IMG/VR virus record: IMGVR_UViG_3300042485_000032
Location: 1 to 32,093 of that record
DNA length: 32,093 bases
Source: a virus
Direction: 5' to 3' (one strand)
Below are positions 30,169 through 32,093 of this stretch, in pieces; the stretch's first letter is position 1; each line of letters starts with the position of its first letter. The position numbers and the translations under genes are program-made. The notes under the pieces were generated by a model. That model saw nothing but the letters and a program-made list of their open reading frames with translations. It searched no databases and was not told the origin of the DNA.

Positions 30169-30939
30169 ATGCACTATTACAAGCGTAATCTTGGCGACTA
30201 TGCCAAGAAAGCAGGTCGTTTGACAATGCTTCAACACGGAGCGTACACGCTTCTTATTGATTCGTGCTACGACAGGGAAGTATTCCCAACACTTGAACAA
30301 GCACTTGAATGGACTTGGGCATCTACTGAGGCTGAAGTTGAAGCTGTCAAGTTTGTTCTAAGCAGGTTCTTTGTTCTTGATAAAGAGGGCTGCTATGTGC
30401 AAGATAGGATTCTTGAGGAGCTGTTGCACTACCATAAAAATGCAGACACAAACAAACGAATCGCTGATGAAAGAGAAGCAAAGCGTAGAGAAAAACGCAC
30501 GAATCGTGCACAAAGTGTAGACGAAGCTCCACCTAACCAAGAACCATTAACCACTAACCATAAACCAATAAAGAATACAGCAACTGTCGTTGCAACACCT
30601 GACGGTGTTTCTGATTCTGTTTGGCAAGAATTTAAATCTTTGAGGAAAGCCAAAAAAGCACCGATAACTCAAAGAGCCATTGATGCATTAACCAATGAAG
30701 CAAACAAGGCTGGTTGGACTTTAGAGAAAGCCTTGGAGGAATGTATTGTTCGTGGTTGGCAAGCATTTAAAGCAGATTGGGTTGTCAAGCCAAACCCTGC
30801 TGACAACATAAGGCTCACAGTTCCTCCATCAAATGAGCCTAATCTTGTTTTGCTAAAGATTAAGGAAGATGCAAAAAATGCTGCACCTATGCCTGATTTT
30901 GTTCGTCAATTTGCTAAACAAGTGAAAGGAAATATATGA
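30169..30939 (+). CDS. DUF1376 replication-type protein
   Basis: 256 residues with AAGGCGG about 6-8 bases before the ATG. The N-terminus MHYYKRNLGDYAKKAGRLTM, then LQHGAYTLLIDSCYDREVFP, is the DUF1376 (YdaU-like) domain, often found with phage replication initiators. A basic linker (about 95-130) and a helical C-terminal domain with VWQEFKSLRKAKKAPITQRA follow. It probably loads or starts replication at an origin nearby; no helicase motif is present. Overlap with the next gene is four bases. Confidence 0.8.
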   Translation: MHYYKRNLGDYAKKAGRLTMLQHGAYTLLIDSCYDREVFPTLEQALEWTWASTEAEVEAVKFVLSRFFVLDKEGCYVQDRILEELLHYHKNADTNKRIADEREAKRREKRTNRAQSVDEAPPNQEPLTTNHKPIKNTATVVATPDGVSDSVWQEFKSLRKAKKAPITQRAIDALTNEANKAGWTLEKALEECIVRGWQAFKADWVVKPNPADNIRLTVPPSNEPNLVLLKIKEDAKNAAPMPDFVRQFAKQVKGNI

Positions 30940-31124
30940 AGTTTCTTAAACAACACCCAATTGAATTTTATGTGTCAGTTGCTGGTTATCTTGTTTTTCA
31001 GAACTATGAAATAACAATAGCTTTAACGCCTGAACAAACAAAAGTTTTGCAAAAACAACTTCCTGAATTGATGGAAGTGCAAGATAAACATTGGACTGGA
31101 ATTGATACAAATGTCACACCATGA
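30936..31124 (+). CDS. 62-residue hypothetical protein
   Basis: MKFLKQHPIEFYVSVAGYLV, then FQNYEITIALTPEQTKVLQK and an acidic helix. It begins in an ATGA overlap with the replication protein and overlaps the next small ORF. No motif is recognised; translation is supported by coupling. Confidence 0.55.
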   Translation: MKFLKQHPIEFYVSVAGYLVFQNYEITIALTPEQTKVLQKQLPELMEVQDKHWTGIDTNVTP

Positions 31125-31230
31125 AGCAATGAAACTACTAGACAAGGTGCGTGAAGGTATCCCATACCCTCTACACCTGATAAACAAAGCATTGGAATTA
31201 ACTGGTGACTTACTCTCGAAAGACGATTGA
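31111..31230 (+). CDS. 39-residue hypothetical protein
   Basis: MSHHEAMKLLDKVREGIPYP, then LHLINKALELTGDLLSKDD. A compact two-helix protein which I recall as a conserved type in phage early operons. It overlaps both neighbours. Function unknown. Confidence 0.6.
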   Translation: MSHHEAMKLLDKVREGIPYPLHLINKALELTGDLLSKDD

Positions 31231-31417
31231 AAACCCAAACGATAGGGTAATCCTTGAGCAAGCAGAAGCAAGGGAACTCTATCGCACTTGGGAGACAAAC
31301 AAAGATAGAGACTTTGTGCGTGGTCGGCTTGAGCGAGCAGAACGAATCTATGGCTCTGGTGCTAGAGACAGGATTCGTACCTACATGAACAGAATTAAGG
31401 ATGGGACATTACTATGA
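31205..31417 (+). CDS. 70-residue basic hypothetical protein
   Basis: GTG start, giving MTYSRKTIENPNDRVILEQA, then YRTWETNKDRDFVRGRLERA and ERIYGSGARDRIRTYMNRIK. Helical and basic; the FVRGRLERAERIYGxGARxRIR pattern looks conserved to me. It begins inside the previous ORF and ends in ATGA with the nuclease. A nucleic-acid role is likely but not shown. Confidence 0.65.
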   Translation: MTYSRKTIENPNDRVILEQAEARELYRTWETNKDRDFVRGRLERAERIYGSGARDRIRTYMNRIKDGTLL

Positions 31418-31680
31418 GGAGAGCAGCCCGTGTTGACGCAAATCAAGAGGCAATAGTAAGTGCATTACGAGCAGCAAATGCTTATGTTTGGATTATTGGC
31501 CTACCTGTTGATCTGTTGGTTGGCTACAAGAACCACACTTTTCTCGTGGAGATCAAAACAGACTCTAAAAAGCGTTTAACCAAGCTACAAGCCGACTTTT
31601 TCGATAATTGGTCAGGAAGTACCTTGGCAAGAATAGATAGCCCAGAAGCGGCATTACGGATGATAGGGGTGGTTAAATGA
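31414..31680 (+). CDS. PD-(D/E)XK (VRR-NUC-like) nuclease
   Basis: 88 residues. The start RAARVDANQEAIVSALRAAN is the usual leader helix; the active site is PVDLLVG (D33) followed by FLVEIKTD (E46, K48) and a Gln helix (KLQADFF, Q59). This is the minimal PD-(D/E)XK fold of VRR-NUC-type phage nucleases, which may cut branched DNA. It overlaps NinB by four bases, consistent with one recombination unit. Confidence 0.75.
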   Translation: MRRAARVDANQEAIVSALRAANAYVWIIGLPVDLLVGYKNHTFLVEIKTDSKKRLTKLQADFFDNWSGSTLARIDSPEAALRMIGVVK

Positions 31681-32078
31681 TTATTCACCTGACAAGCACA
31701 GAACAGGCGAAAACCAGTATTCGTCTAAATTGGGACAAAATTACCAAAGCCTTGGATGCTGGAAAACATCTAACGATGGAGATCAAGCTGGCAAGCAAGA
31801 CTCGTGAACAAGAGGAAAAATATCACGCCATGATTGGCGACATTGCCAAACAAGCACAGCACTTAGGTGCAAAGTGGTCTTCTGAGGATTGGAAAAGGTT
31901 ACTGGTAGACCAATTCTTGCGTGAGACTGAAAACATACAGGGAAAGATTGTCCCTAACCTAGATGGCACAGGGATTGTCCAGTTAGGGCTTCAGACTCGT
32001 AAGTTCACCAAAGAGCAAGCAAGCGAATTTGTAGAGTGGCTCTACGCTTGGTCAGCAGAAAATGGAATTGATCTGTGA
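31677..32078 (+). CDS. ninB: NinB recombination protein
   Basis: 133 residues, near lambda NinB (Orf) length. The pattern GKHLTMEIKLASKTREQEEK, YHAMIGDIAKQAQHLGAKWS, EDWKRLLVDQFLRETEN and VQLGLQTRKFTKEQASEFVE is that of NinB. Lambda Orf binds ssDNA and takes the place of RecFOR for the phage recombinase. It fits with ERF and SSB-like proteins here. Confidence 0.9.
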   Translation: MIIHLTSTEQAKTSIRLNWDKITKALDAGKHLTMEIKLASKTREQEEKYHAMIGDIAKQAQHLGAKWSSEDWKRLLVDQFLRETENIQGKIVPNLDGTGIVQLGLQTRKFTKEQASEFVEWLYAWSAENGIDL

Positions 32079-32093
32079 TTAGGGAAAGTACCT
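32075..32093 (+). CDS. Start of a following gene (partial)
   Basis: GTG in a GTGA overlap with the NinB stop begins MIREST and runs off the window. Coupling is the only support. Confidence 0.35.

Overview
The window is 32 kb of a tailed dsDNA phage (or a prophage/metagenomic phage contig). Virion genes, a lysis cassette and a recombination/replication control region are packed head to tail with ATGA-type overlaps, and there are no host housekeeping genes. The DUF5309-type capsid protein, the long portal, the SU10-type adaptor, the nozzle-like tail protein, three internal-virion-like proteins and the absence of sheath, tube and tape-measure genes suggest a podovirus-like virion related to SU10/P22-type phages. 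Moderate GC, AAGGA/GAGG ribosome sites and the gene families would suit a phage of a Gram-negative freshwater bacterium, perhaps a betaproteobacterium. That host guess is inference.

Layout. 1-1650 (+): the tail of an early operon of small ORFs, ending in a Ref-like HNH nuclease and a rho-independent terminator at 1672-1698. 1732-6138 (+): small conserved phage proteins, a protein with a histidine-rich C-terminal domain, a membrane protein, and the small and large terminase subunits. 6101-12048 (+): portal, a Gly/Ala-rich virion protein, scaffold and major capsid protein. The capsid gene is interrupted by a group I intron of about 307 nt and is followed by a strong terminator. 12129-23558 (+): connector proteins, a protein built of 60-bp repeats, a nozzle-like protein, a C1q/TNF-like tail protein, three internal-virion-like proteins, and a repeat-rich tail fibre with an S74 chaperone. 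23568-25982 (+): lysis (two holin types, membrane/exported proteins, GH24 lysozyme). 26016-27503 (+): an HExxH protein, a phosphoesterase and a small membrane protein. 27496-29413 (-): MazG-like, winged helix, SSB-like, ERF annealing protein, a Cys-rich protein and a 29-residue membrane peptide. 29414-29550: divergent control region. 29551-32093 (+): Cro-like regulator, winged-helix protein, structured leader, DUF1376 replication protein, small ORFs, PD-(D/E)XK nuclease and NinB.

The right end (NinB, nuclease) and left end (small ORFs, Ref-like nuclease) look like two parts of one rightward early operon, so the window may cut a circularly permuted or terminally redundant genome within that operon. 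The most notable finding is the self-splicing-type intron in the major capsid gene. It has recognisable P, Q, R and S core elements and P7.1/P7.2 hairpins (subgroup IA style), carries no endonuclease ORF, and has a P1 helix that predicts splice sites restoring one 320-residue capsid frame. Other points worth a look are the divergent promoters sharing a 13-nt core, a possibly leaderless Cro-like gene, and a structured leader before the DUF1376 gene.
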